A DNA stretch of 64,000 nucleotides from Letharia columbiana (lineage: Eukaryota; Ascomycota; Lecanoromycetes; Lecanorales; Parmeliaceae). The translations under genes were made by a program, and so were the position numbers. How positions within the stretch are numbered: position 1 is the first letter of the stretch; each line of letters starts with the position of its first letter. Location of the stretch: the NCBI RefSeq assembly GCF_014066305.1, contig NW_023501077.1, forward strand, positions 407,953-471,952, in the 5' to 3' direction. Positions 10,418 through 21,214 of the stretch are shown here, piece after piece. The notes beneath the pieces are model-generated. The model made no database searches and was not told the DNA's origin. It was given only the letters and a program-made list of their open reading frames with translations.

Positions 10418-11012
10418 TCAATCAATGCGAAACGCAGAATGCTCTGTTGATGCAAGTAAGTCGGTCATTAAATTTTCAATCTCCTCGTCGATATCCTTGT
10501 TATACACGCTGCCGACGCTCTCGTCATCGCCGCCTTAGAAGCAATAAAGCTCCGCTTTGAGACTCAGGATCTCGGTCCTTCCTGGTCGAGACTGTCAATC
10601 ATCACATTTTCGTCATCCAATCCGTGAAAGGCCCCCTCCGTACTCTTCCACGCTTGTCTGCAATCCTGCGACTTAGCTCCTTGGGCGGCGAGTATGCGCA
10701 TGAGGTCATCAATCTAGCTCCGTAGAAACCAGACATTGAAGTCTTCCCGAAGCTGGACGCCACCGCCTTCTTGTCCACAGGGATGCTGAGTTTGTCCATG
10801 AACGTGGTCAGGGATTAGTTCACGTGCTTGGCGTGTTCAAGATCTTTGCCGGTCTCGTGACCTCTGAAGAGCGTGTGAGGGTCCTCTCCCATGAGCACAA
10901 TGACGACAGCCGGGGCTCCCCCGCTCTCCTACCCTCTCAGGTCGACCACCATGCATTCTGGCCCATTTCTCGCGCTTCTCGGTCTTTCCACGACTGCCTT
11001 TCCTGCTGTCAT
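10418..11012 (-). pseudogene. Unrecognised fungal protein, degraded copy
   Basis: Reading leftwards from an ATG at 11010-11012, protein-like sequence continues for about 195 codons but is broken. There is a TAG after MVVDLRG, then APAVVIVLMGEDPHTLFRGH and TGKDLEHAKHVN, a TAA, and SLTTFMDKLSIPVDKKAVAS. A frameshift leads to IDDLMRILAAQGAKSQDC and GLDDENVMIDSLDQEG, another shift to LSLKAELYCF, a TAG, then DDESVGSVYNKDIDEEIENL, ending at TGA 10418. The charged, helix-forming composition and the continuity across frames argue for a genuine former gene. Several stops are TAG/TAA where CAG/CAA/GAA would fit, consistent with mild RIP leakage from the neighbouring AT-rich insert. I cannot name the family. 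It lies downstream of the NLR gene on the same strand. Confidence 0.5.
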
Positions 11013-11183
11013 GGCTAATATAACAGTCACGGCCAACAATCCTGCTTCTTAGGCGGAACCAGACAGATACAAGAGAGACGCAGCACTCAAGACGAAAAGA
11101 GGTACATGGACAAGACTATGCCGGTCCGTGTCCATGCCGCAAGATGGATCGGCCTACTTAGTGCACCTCGCCCGAGGCCTTTG

Positions 11184-14100
11184 CTACAACCGTATGTTGA
11201 ACTGCTGCTTGCCCGGCTGGTCCATCAACGGGTATCTAGCCTTCAGCGCCTCAAGCTCGTTCCACCGCTCCTGCTTCTCGTATATTAGCGAGAGTTGTTC
11301 CGCAATCACTAGTATTCGTGGACTATCTGCCGACAAAACCTTCTCCTTTGCAATGATGTTCAAGACCTTCAGGCAATCCGTCTCCGCCTTCTCCAATCGT
11401 TCCGTTGCAATCAGCACGCGTATATACCCTAGTTTGGCAACAATCCAGTCTGGATGGTCCTTTGGGACAACTTGTAGCACCTCCTTGAGCACTGTCTCCG
11501 CTTCTCCCCATCGGCCCGCACGCACGTACGCCTGCGTTAGGTTCGCCTTCGTCATTGACATGCCGGGATGCGCCTCACCCAAAGTGCGGCGAAGGATGGG
11601 CGCAACCTTATCGAGGATCGCGATGGCCTCGTCGGGACGCTGCCGTGTGGTGAGCACTCTGGCCAGATCGTTCATCGACCAGAGGGTATACGCATGCTCC
11701 TCGCCTAGTATCCTCTTTCGAGCCGCCAGCACGTTCGACACGAGCCGCTCGGCGGCTGGAAGGCGCTCTCTGGCGACGCAGAAGCTCATGCCGAGCTCGT
11801 TACGCACCATGAGGGTGTCCGGGTGGTTGGGGCCGAAGAGCCGCTTGCGTTTATGAAGGACTTCGACCAGTAAGGCGCGGCTGGCGTGCTTGTCGCAGAG
11901 GTGGTGGTATGTGCGGGCCAGGTTGAACATGGCCGTCAGGGTCAGAGGGTCGTCAGGGCCTAAACGCTTCACCAGGCCTTTGACTGCACGTTCCCCAGCT
12001 CGTTTGGACCAATCTAATTTCCCAGCGAACCAGAGGGAGAGTGTTAAGTCCGAGAGAGTAATGCAATAGGGGACGTGTTCCGGTTTCCAAGGTGGCCATG
12101 TCATCCAGTCTGCAAAGGAAGGGCGCGCATACCAGTTGGTTTCAAGGATGTGGCGCTGGGCCGAAATGCATGGTATGAGATCGAAGAGATTCAAGTTGGA
12201 CTGCGCGAGACTGCGCTGTGCCTCAATTGTGTGCATGTGGAATCTGCCGAGCTTCTCGGCCCTGAACTTGAGGACGTCGACTTGATATGAGCTTGCCCGC
12301 TTCCAAAGACCATTTTCAGCAAACACCCAGGCAAACCGCTCGATCTCTGTTGCCCTTTCCACGGTATCCGGTCCGACCGTGTTATATAGTGACTTTAGCG
12401 CTCGCAAGCAAGCCTCGATGTGCGGCAACAATGACCTCCGAAATCCCTGGCCTGATGCCTCCATGTGTGGAGATATGCATTGCGCCAGTACAGCGACGGC
12501 AGCATTGAGCCAGCGTTTTTGGTCTGTCTCGGAGAGTCTGTCCTTTGCCCATCGCTGAATTACCGGATGCAGCGACAGAAGGCCCCTCTTTGGGTCATGA
12601 TCGATGATGGAATAGTTGTAAAGAATACTCAGCGCCGTTCGTAGCCGAAATTGAGACCCTTCATCCCACTCTGATGTGGTTTCGGCTAGACCGTGAGTGA
12701 CATGGAGTTGTTTCCCTGTCTCAATGCCTTCCCAGGATCTCTGAAACATAGCCTCCGGTATAGATTCGAAGTGCATGAAGGCGGATAAATGGATCAAGTC
12801 CACAGCGTCCCTATACTCTAGAGATCTGCGACTCGCAATTCTCTGAAACGGGATCTCCCAAGTCGTGATTATATTGGCTTCATCGGCGGTGCTAATGCTC
12901 TTGGATACGATCATCTCTTTCCTGTGCCCTAGGTAGTGCCTCAGATACATCTCTAGTGTGTAAATGTTGCGACGAATACTCGTGCCTGCGTTGGCTATTG
13001 CAAGTGCCAAGTAGCCGAGCTCAGATGTAATCTTTTGTGCAGTCCGTCGACTGTCTGACTTTGGAGAAGGCGATTCATCCTTGGGAAACGCGGTTTTGAG
13101 CAAGAGGTTAACGGCATCTTCTGGCTCCAAGCCGCTAAAGCGAAGATGGCCGGCTGTGGCGTAAATTTCAGCTCCTGGATTGCGAGTCGTGATCAGGATG
13201 TGGCCGCTGCCGCCAACAGGAAAGTACTTGGAAACATCCATTTCAGGATCGTCAGCATTATCGATCACGAGTAACCATGGCTTCGTACATTGGGAGAGCC
13301 AATACATCCCGCCCGTGAAGGTCGCTCCTTTTCCCATTTGTTGGCCGAGCGAGGCAAAGCTATTCTCGGCATTCTCCTCGCTACTCGCATCAATCCAGAA
13401 CACACCCCAGTATCTTGATTTGTTGTCTTCTGCATATCTCAAGCAGAACTGGGTCTTGCCGGCACCGCCGAGTCCATATATAATAAAGATTCTGTGTCGA
13501 TTGGCTTCGTCCAGGTGGTTGACTGGACCTAGCTTCTCCCGTACGAATTCTGCGTGAAGAATCCTACCGGTAAAGTAGGTACTGGAGCAGCGTGGGATGA
13601 TGAACCATTCGTTACGATTAGGCTTGTTACCATCGCCGGACATAAGGTATCGGAGCGGTGGCTTCAACAAATCTTCTGCTTCAAGTTGCCGTTCATGTCC
13701 CAGCGCTTCCATATCCTTGTCCCATCTGTAATGGATTAAAGCAGGCGCAGTCGTGATATATCGTGCTAGTGCTTCGAGAACAACTCGGTAACCGTCATCG
13801 TGGACGTCTGAAAATTTGTTCATGACGTCGTGAGTTGCGAATATACCGCATCGTTCAGAGTTGTCCCACGTAGGCGCTGCGGAGTCCTCTTCCACAACAG
13901 CAAAGCTCACGTCGCCCGCTTTGGTCTTCCTTTGCTCCCACAGATTAAAGATAGCAAATCGTTTCATGAGCGGTGCAAACTGATCGGTGATCTCTTGTAG
14001 CATCTCTGATCCTCTCATAAGGTTTAACAAGAATTGGCTCGGGCCTAGCGTGTCGTGATGCCACAAAAGCAATTTCTCCTTCCGTACGCCATTGTGTGGG

Positions 14101-14622
14101 GTCCCAAGGAAAATAATTGAGTGTGTGGACATGAACACCGAGCGAAGGTGCTCCACCGCTTGCGCACGTCTTGTTGAGGAAAATGCGAGTGCTCGCTTCA
14201 CAAGTAAACCTCCGAAGCCATGGCACACGAAGATGATAGGCCGCTTGAATGCATCTACCAGCTGGCGATCCGCGCAGAGCTCAGCCACAAGGCTGTTCGC
14301 GAACGGCAGTATTCGATCGGCGGATGCCTCGCCAGGAGACGAGAAGACATCGGGATTGTAGTGGTAAACAAGAACTCGGGCGTTGTATCGCTCATGTGGG
14401 AACAGGTCTCAGAGCCACAGGACGCCTGAATTTATGTCCGTCCATGCCTCGAGTCCGCTCTCGAGAATACCATGGACAGCAACGATGCTACAATTTTCAA
14501 TTAGTCGGAGAAAAGGACACAAGACGAAGCATGGCAACAACTGACTCTGCAACGGGAACTCTTGTTGCATGGCACGACGAAGGCTCGAAAGTGGTGGGCG
14601 CAGTGAGCTCTGAGATGGCCAT
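11184..14622 (-). pseudogene. NLR-type STAND protein: SesB-like hydrolase + NB-ARC + TPR, with one premature stop
   Basis: Exon 1 (14546-14622, starting MAISELTAP) joins across a 58-nt intron (14488-14545, phase 2) to exon 2 (14487-11184), giving 1,126 codons. The SesB-like alpha/beta hydrolase (about residues 26-240) has IVAVHG and IIFLGTPHNG, but the nucleophile elbow is CHGFGG instead of CHSLGG, so Ser is replaced by Gly (116). The NTPase follows: P-loop GLGGAGKT (about 364-371), Walker B WLLVIDNADD (about 430-438), ILITTRNP. Kinesin-light-chain-like TPRs (about 790-1090) show repeats such as LGPDDPLTLTAMFNLA and FGPNHPDTL. Codon 52 is TGA (14409-14411) in LWL*DLFP, where family members have Arg; CGA-to-TGA fits RIP. 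The next in-frame Met is about residue 145. If that stop is real, full-length protein is lost; the remaining frame is intact. Fungal NLRs of this layout act in non-self recognition. Confidence 0.85.
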
Positions 14623-15441
14623 TCCTTACTCTGCTAAGACCCTACACGAGAGAACCATGGTGCCCAGAGCGGCAGCTGATACGCTGAAGCGTGGCTGGCA
14701 GGACGGCAGTATAGTGTCTTTGAGCAAGTGGACAGGTCCGATGGATCAAACGCGGTCCTGGGTTTACCATCGTTGCAGCCTTCGTCATATTTGAAACTCG
14801 GAGGTTTCAGCCCACGCGAGTGGGGGTGGGGGACGAAAGTGCCGGCCTCCAATCGCTTATCTCATGAACCTCAACGATTGATTGTTCATACATCTCCAGC
14901 ATTTTCCAATCCATTCGCGTAAGATTCATCACTCGTACTCTATATATGCTAAACAGCTATTGCAAGAAGCTTGGTAGAGTACTGCGAATTCTTTTCCTCC
15001 ACTTTCTCGAGGCTTCGAGGAATCGAGGCATGTCTGCATGACTGCATGAACAATCTCGATGTTGGCTAAAATATTAAGGTAGACTAGCCTCTCAGCTTGG
15101 CGCGTAGCATCGCTCCGGAGGAATCCCAGCCCCCCCCCCGGCGTTAAGGTACCTAGATAAGGTAAAGTACGACTAGCAAATCACGTTCCATACCATACCC
15201 GCCCGGGGAAGTCAACACTGCCTAGCCAAAATGCGCCTAGTCTGTTCCAGAATAGCAACGAGACCGTGCCACGCTATTCGGCCCCCGTTCGGTTCCTTAC
15301 TTTAGCTTACTGGTTCCTGGCTCAAGCGACTTAAAAGCAAGCGGATCGCGTCTGCCATTCCACGTTTATAAAGGTAGATACTTTATATATCTCGCCCCTC
15401 ACTGTGCGCTTGGTTTACACTTTATAACCTTTCCTTCAAGT
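14623..15441. promoter_or_regulatory. Divergent intergenic region between NLR and CYP52-like P450
   Basis: About 820 bp separating head-to-head genes, with no supported ORF. It contains a run of C at about 15129-15138. TATA-like stretches at 15381-15389 (TTTATATAT) and 15421-15427 (TTTATAA), the latter about 15 bp before the P450 ATG, may serve the P450 promoter and its 5' leader. Confidence 0.45.
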
Positions 15442-17155
15442 ATGGCTCAGTCTTATTACTCTCTCCTCGCCTATGTAATCCTCATCACCCTCTGTTGTTG
15501 GAGACTTATCCACAATTACCAGACTCGTCAGGTACGTCTCGTCCAGTTCTCGAATGGAATCCAGGCTCATGCGAAAAGCAGGCTCATAAGCTATTTGCCG
15601 AGCAGCATGGATGTCTACCAGCGCCTCGAATTCAGAACCAGAGGCCCTGGGGCGTAGATCGACTCGAGCAGATTTTCCGCGGCGATAGCGAGTCGCGCTT
15701 GATGGAGCTCTTTATGTTCCATTTCAGGCAGACGGGAAATACCGTTGAACAAGTCTTTATTGGTACAACAGCGTTCGACACAATTGAACCCGCCAATCTC
15801 GAAGCCTTGCTATCGACCAACTTCAAAGGTACCTCTTCCACAGACTCTCAATGACACTACTGCTCCTTGAGTCACCTAATTCCAAACAGACTTTTCCATG
15901 GGTAGACGTCGAGAAATCACATTTCCAATGTTTGGTGACGGCATTTTCAATCAAGAAGGTGCGGCATGGAAGCATTCTCGAGACTTGCTACGACCACCAC
16001 TTCAGCATAAACACTACGAAAATTTAACTGCTTTTAAACAAGGTGTGGATGACTTGATCGATATCTTATCCAGACAGTCTGCTGTGATTGATCTGCAGCC
16101 TCTTTTCTTCCGCTTAACACTTGATACCGCTACAGAATTTCTCTTTGGCGAGTCAGTGAACAGCCTCAGAGCACCCAAGTCGGCTAACGAGCAAACTTTT
16201 GGCGAAGCTTTTAATACAGCTCAAGCGACTGTGACTCAGCGCTTCCGACTTCCGGATTTCTATTGGATGATAGGAGGGTCCAAGTTCCGAAACGCTTGCA
16301 ACAATGTGCACTGCTTTGCGGATGAGATCATCGATCGCAACTTATCGCGCAGCTCTGGGGAAGGCCGCGTCTTTCTGGACGCGGTAGCTGAGAGCACAGC
16401 AGATCGTGATGCCTTGAGAGGTCAAATCATCAGCCTTCTGGTGGCGGGTCGAGACAGTACAGCCTGCTTAATGACATGGACTTTCTTCCTACTCGTTCGT
16501 CATCCAAAGGTTCTGGAGAAGCTGCGAACAGAGATCAACTGTAATTGCTCTGATCCAGCGAGTCTTACGAGGGCAGACCTTCGAAAGATGAACTACCTTC
16601 AGCACGTCCTCAACGAGACTTTGCGACTCTACCCATCTGTTCCTGTAAACACTCGTACAGCCACAAGGACGACCGTACTGCCAACAGGTGGTGGACCAGA
16701 CCGAACAGCTCCAGTGCTCATTCCGAAGGGTTCAACGGTTGCGTACTCCGTTTACGCCATGCACAGAAGACCGGACCTGTATGGCATGGACGCTGAGCTC
16801 TTCCGTCCGGAGAGATGGGACGAAGACATGCCAATGCGTCGTGATAAGACCAACGCAACGTGGGGCTACCTTCCCTTCAATGGAGGCCCCAGGATCTGCC
16901 TTGGCCGTAAGTTGCAGGTCAACCGAAAGAATCCTGGCGAATATACTGACCTCTTCTTCAGTGGATTTCGCGCTTACCGAAGCCGCGTATACAGTGGTCC
17001 GGCTCCTTCACCATTTCCCCGTCATACGATTACCAGCGGGCCAAAAGGTCGAGATCATGGGTGTGGAGAAGCAGACCATGACTCTTGTGCTTTCATCTAC
17101 GGAAGGCTGCCTGGTGGACTTTGCCTCTAGAGAAGAGCAGGAACAAGATGCATGA
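15442..17155 (+). CDS. Cytochrome P450, CYP52-like (n-alkane/fatty-acid hydroxylase type), four exons
   Basis: Exons 15442-15531, 15582-15828, 15890-16906 and 16962-17155 join in frame to 515 residues; introns are 50, 61 and 55 nt, all GT-AG. A TM anchor (about residues 5-22) suggests ER location. Family marks of the CYP52/CYP539-type clan are RPWGVDRLEQIF, FHFRQTGNTVEQ, IEPANLEALLSTNF, REITFPMFGDGIF and GAAWKHSRD. Functional motifs: I-helix AGRDST (A298), ExxR ETLR (E355-R358), FRPERW, and haem loop FNGGPRICLG (Cys449) followed by DFALTEAAYTVVRLL. Nothing is missing, so an active terminal hydroxylase of alkanes or fatty acids is likely; the exact substrate is unknown. It ends only 62 bp from the convergent SesB-like gene. 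Confidence 0.92.
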
Positions 17156-17217
17156 CATTATTCTCACAACATGTGACTTCTTCTATCTAGACTAGGTTTT
17201 GACAAATGCCACGGGAA

Positions 17218-18347
17218 CTATCGCAGCAGCTCATCCGCTTCCTGCGAGCGTTTCGAATTGAGCATGTCAACAGCATGCTTCCAACGCCGTGAGACCACCT
17301 CAGGCGCTTCCTTTGAGTACCGCAGCAAGGCAGCCACAACGAGTCTATATCCAGGGGAAGTGCGGCTCTCGAACTTGCACATGTTCCTATGATCACCTGG
17401 AAGACCGGCTCGCTCCGTATTATCCAGAATCGGAGCTGCGGAGGATTCTTCGACGACCTGCCAGACATCAGCATTAACCGTCTCATTCCGAAGAGGAGGA
17501 GCATTGACGGACGTAGTCCTGTGTAACTCCCATGTCCGTCTTCTCCTGTTCCCAGAATAAGAAGATGTGGAAATCCTTCATGAGTGGTACAAACATGTCG
17601 GTGATGTTCTGCAGCACTTCTGAACCTTCCTGCACGGCATCGAGAAGCTGCCCTTCGGTGTCTAGAATCTTAGAGGGCACCAAGGCTCCGATCATGCGAC
17701 GACTGGTCGAAGCGAGCTTGGCTTTATTGCCGCCGTCGTGAGGCGTCCCCAAGAACAAAATTCCAAACGTCGAGACGTAAATCGAATGCACATGCTGAAT
17801 GGACTTGCTGGTGCGGCTTGCGGAATACGCAATTGCCTGCGGACAGTCAATCTGTGGCTCATGGATGGCCATCTCTGTCTCACACGTTTCACGACAATGC
17901 CACCAAGTGAGTGGCAGACGAAGATTATGGGCCGTTGGGTCGCATCTTCCAGCTATTTGCTTCATCTTAGTCGCCATAGCTGAGCTCCACCTTTGCCCAC
18001 CCGACTCACCTCGCGATCTGCCACCAATTGGGCAATCAACGTATGCGCGTGCTGTAGAATGCGGTCTGACGAGGTCTTGCCGAACATTGCCGTCACGTTT
18101 GCGTCGTAGCCATAAGTTAGGATTCGAGAATTCTTCAGATTGGACGGCAGAAGATCGAGGTCCTTGAGCCACATCTTCTCGGACCCCCCCGTAGTCCATG
18201 TCCTGAAGGGGTCGCCATTGAGCCCGTGGACGGCAACGATGCTATGCGCATTAGCAGGCCTTTGCCTACGCGTGGGGTATCCTTGACATGCTCTACAGCC
18301 GGATCATCGCCTCTATACAGCTCAGTCAAACCAGTAATTGGCGTCAT
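17218..18347 (-). CDS. Stand-alone SesB-like alpha/beta hydrolase (NLR N-terminal-domain paralogue)
   Basis: Exons 18347-18292, 18241-18010, 17952-17884, 17836-17528 and 17481-17218 join to 309 codons plus stop. The first intron is GC-AG (GCATGT...CATAG, 50 nt), the others GT-AG (57, 47 and about 46 nt). The fourth donor is weak: GTTACA at 17527, or GTCCGT 15 nt further on. Motifs: GLTELYRGDD, IVAVHGLNGDPFRTWT, MWLKDLDLLP, ILTYGYDA, the intact nucleophile elbow CHSLGG (Ser111), and LFLGTPHDGG. It ends EADELLR-stop, where the NLR paralogue (EAEDLLK) continues into its NTPase, so this is only the effector domain. Proteins of this type occur alone or as NLR N-termini, presumably lipase/esterase-like. 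The gene looks intact. Its tail faces the P450. Confidence 0.8.
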
Positions 18348-19215
18348 ATATGTATTTGAACTGCTTAGTAAGTCTTGAATGACGAGTACAGAAGAAGAAG
18401 GATGATATAGGGATTAATTGCTGAAGAGCGACACAATTCTAAGAGAATTTTCTCGGCGGCTTACGAGTAAGTGCCGCGTAGAGTAGCCTCTCTGCGACTG
18501 CTACGAAAAGACTGCAGAAGAAGGCTGAGTTTCAATAGAAATCTCAAGGAAAACCACAACCGAGCACACCCAGCGCCTTGATCGTCAGCGAAGTGCATGC
18601 GTTACGGCATAATAGGAGACTGCTCCTCTTTGGCGATTCCGATATTTCCCCTGACAAGAAGGTGCGGCTGCCACCCATCACATCAGACCACAGTGCAGTA
18701 CCCCCACGCCTGAAGCAGTTCACAGCTGAACAGGGTCTTCAATCGCCCTCCTCTCGCCCGGCCAGCTCTCCATCCATCCATCTTTAGGCTGTGCGCGCTG
18801 GTGTAATAAATAGCAATGTAGAACCAAACGTCCAGCTGTTAGTAGAGGAGAGAAGAATATGGAGTGGGATCGCGCCGGGAGAAGGGCAGCGCTTCTGGGC
18901 GTTAAAACCCTGAGGTGGGTGAGTGGAAGGATGAGCGCAGAGTGTCCGTCACCATTCACCCAGAAAACATCCCCTACTCACCCTAAAAGCGGCAGCCTTG
19001 CAGGGGTCGAGTGCGACCTCCACAGGTTGTGATTGCCGAGACATGTTTCTCGGACTTAAGGCTAGCCTCGGACTCAGCATCGTATGACATCAATCCGGAC
19101 CCCCACCTCGATCTCTACATCATCGCTCCAACCTACCTTACACAACAATAACCTCGAACGTCCCTATACATCCATAAACCACCAGACAAGAATATACCAC
19201 ATCCACCTCGTCGAA
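18348..19215. other. Intergenic; promoter and leader of the small gene
   Basis: No supported ORF. The last 130 bp are A/C-rich, like an ascomycete 5' leader. An imperfect palindrome CCGAGACATGTTTCTCGG lies at about 19038-19055. Nothing else was recognised. Confidence 0.4.
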
Positions 19216-19559
19216 ATGCCCGACTCCAAAGAACAAGCCCAAGCCGCTGAGCAAGAGGCCCAAAACGCAAAAGGTAGCGTACCCTTCCCCCCCACTCTCT
19301 CCGCGATACAGCTCACTAACAGACCCACCCTCAGACCCCAGCCACCCGGCCCATCCCCAGCACCCAAAGGTAACTTTGCAATTCAACCCCCCCATCCCGT
19401 CCACCCCCACACGCCCCTCCATTGACACTACGCTGACACAAGCCCCAGCACGGTGAATGGCTCAAGAACGTCGGCAAGAAGTTCGGCAACGCCGCCATCT
19501 TCGGCGCCGGGGCCACGGCCGGTAGGGATGCCATCCAGGGCGCGATCAACCAAGTGTAG
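19216..19559 (+). CDS. Small conserved-looking fungal protein, three exons (function unknown)
   Basis: Exons 19216-19273, 19323-19369 and 19443-19559 give 73 residues; introns are 49 and 73 nt with GT-AG ends. The N-terminus MPDSKEQAQAAEQEAQNA is a charged helix, the middle is Pro/His-rich, and the C-terminus HGEWLKNVGKKFGNA, then FGAGATAG, is amphipathic to glycine-rich. It resembles small, uncharacterised ascomycete proteins ending in a GEWLKxxGKKFGNA-type motif; I know of no assigned function. A second acceptor (CTCAG at 19330-19334) would shorten exon 2 by four codons. Just after the stop, a 60-bp tandem copy of the last segment allows an alternative C-terminus ending at 19619. The coding signal across three exons is good. 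Confidence 0.65.
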
Positions 19560-19619
19560 CGTGTTCTCGTTGCGTGGCCAGGGTCGGATGCCATCCAGGG
19601 GGCTATCAGTAACGCGTGA
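19522..19619 (+). repeat. 60-bp-period tandem duplication giving an alternative last exon
   Basis: GGATGCCATCCAGGG occurs at 19526 and again at 19586. The first copy encodes RDAIQGAINQV-stop. Splicing from GT at 19522 to AG at 19580-19581 (60 nt) would skip it and instead encode GSDAIQGAISNA-stop (TGA at 19617-19619), keeping the frame. Both copies retain the D-A-I-Q-G-A-I core. Confidence 0.6.
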
Positions 19620-21214
19620 AGGCTTTCGTGACGGGAAATCGTCGGGCATGGGGGTGGAGATGGGGGAGCGGGGATGGACGCGAAGCTGATGCTGGGGGTT
19701 TTTACACAATGGGGTAGCATAGCATAGCATAGCTATGAAATGAAATATCTTACTTGAAGTTGTGCGTTTCTCTTTGGGTGCAGAGGTTCATGAACGACCC
19801 GTGTCTCACGTCAAGATGCATGCATGCTACGAGTACTCCCCAAGGGTGAAAGCTCAGATTCGTTGCTCTCAAACGGAATCCATAGCACTACAGTCGTCCA
19901 TGTGTCCCGTTAGAAGGCATGAGAGAAAAAAAACCCGCCACGGATCCTTCTTCAATCTCAGTGTCAATGTCAATCCCACCAACCAAGTCCCCAAAACAGC
20001 TCTACCGTGACGCTGTTCCCAACGCGAAAGCCAACCTAGGGACGCCACCCAGGAAGATCTCAACGCCCTCGCATCCCATCGGCCCAACCTTGGTGAACCC
20101 TTGAGTCAAATCCAAGCAACGACAGAAGCCATCCGTGCCCTTCTCGGCGCTTAATTCTTCCCCGTCCAAACCGGCGATTTACGTCGCGAGACATGTCTCA
20201 CATGCAGTTTCTTCACCCGAAAGAAGACATGCCGACCCCAAAATCTGCACGTCGGGAGCTATCGTGTGCAAAGATGGACGCCAGCGCGCGACTGTCCGCA
20301 ACGGTTTTGGAAGGATCATGAACGAAGGCCTGATATCTGAGAACAAAAGCGTTCCGCCATCTGGACGGGCCGTCCTCCTTCTGCGGGAAAAAGTGTCCAG
20401 GGCGAGAATCAAATTCCGGCGGAGGTCGTCAGGACTTTTGGCGCCTTTCCCGGTGCCGGGAAAATTCCATCCCAGGCTTTGCAGACACGCGCTTTCGGGA
20501 AGGGGGTACCATCGTCAACGCTGGCACGGACTTGATGTTCGGCCACAGACCGCGATCGGATCGAGTGCTCTTCACTTGTTTCGTGCGTCGTTTTACCAGG
20601 GAGCCGTGGGTGCAGTGCAGATGTGGGGCATGGCCTTGGGCGAGATGTGTCGCGCGTATGAGGGAGTCCGGGTCCAGTCGATCCCATAGCCTAAACGCGG
20701 GGGACATTCTTGGTTCGGAACATCACGCTGTGCATGCGGGGGGGGGGGAGGAAGTTTTTTCGATTTTGGGCAATCTCGCCGTGTGAGAGATACGAACGGT
20801 TTGACCGATTCCAGGTCAAGAACAAGACGCGATGGGGCGAGGTTGAAAGATGCACAGCGGTGGGATACAGATCTCCGTACTGTATACTCCCGTAATTATA
20901 ATCCTTATGACAGAAACTATAGCAGAGCAAAATGAATCACATTTCTCTATCCTTGGAGAGGGGCTTACCAATCCCGGTGGTTCATGTGTTTGCTATGCTC
21001 AACACCATCTGCAATCGCTTTCCCTTTTGGGCAGGCATCATGCAGGGCTCCTTAGCATCGAGGGGAAGTAAAATGAGACATGTCTTTTGGACCAAAGGCA
21101 GATAAAGCAGCTGCCTGGCCTTGAATTCTGGTTTCAAACTTCGCGTCCCCTTACGAGAACAGCTTTCCCCAACTCCCTGCTCTTCTGATCATACCGCACT
21201 TGCCAGTCGGTACC
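19620..21214. other. Intergenic region with at most a broken small ORF
   Basis: No confident gene. At 19967-20153 protein-like pieces lie in two frames: MSIPPTKSPKQLYRDAV in one, then DLNALASHRPNLGEPLSQI ending RALLGA-stop in another. This may be a frameshifted small ORF. The long frame at 20135-20689 is Arg/Ser-rich with no motif and is probably not coding. A run of G lies at about 20739-20749. GAGACATGTCTC near 20189 is a perfect 12-bp palindrome. Confidence 0.35.

Noticed and set aside
11128..11856. 242-codon plus-strand frame
   Set aside because: Lies antisense to the TPR region of the NLR, which has clear repeat motifs; Ser/Arg-rich shadow.
11184..14288. Start of the NLR at 14288
   Set aside because: That codon is GTG inside the hydrolase domain; the homologous sequence continues upstream to exon 1 at 14622.
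14360..14460. An intron around the NLR TGA codon that would remove the stop
   Set aside because: Conserved residues on both sides (VLWL and DLFP...ARVLVYHY) join without a gap, so no room for an intron.
14249..14794. 181-codon plus-strand frame
   Set aside because: Antisense to NLR exons 1-2; no family-like sequence.
20135..20689. 184-codon plus-strand frame
   Set aside because: Arg/Ser-rich, no motif, and overlapping frames on the other strand look equally open; GC-rich DNA makes long chance ORFs.
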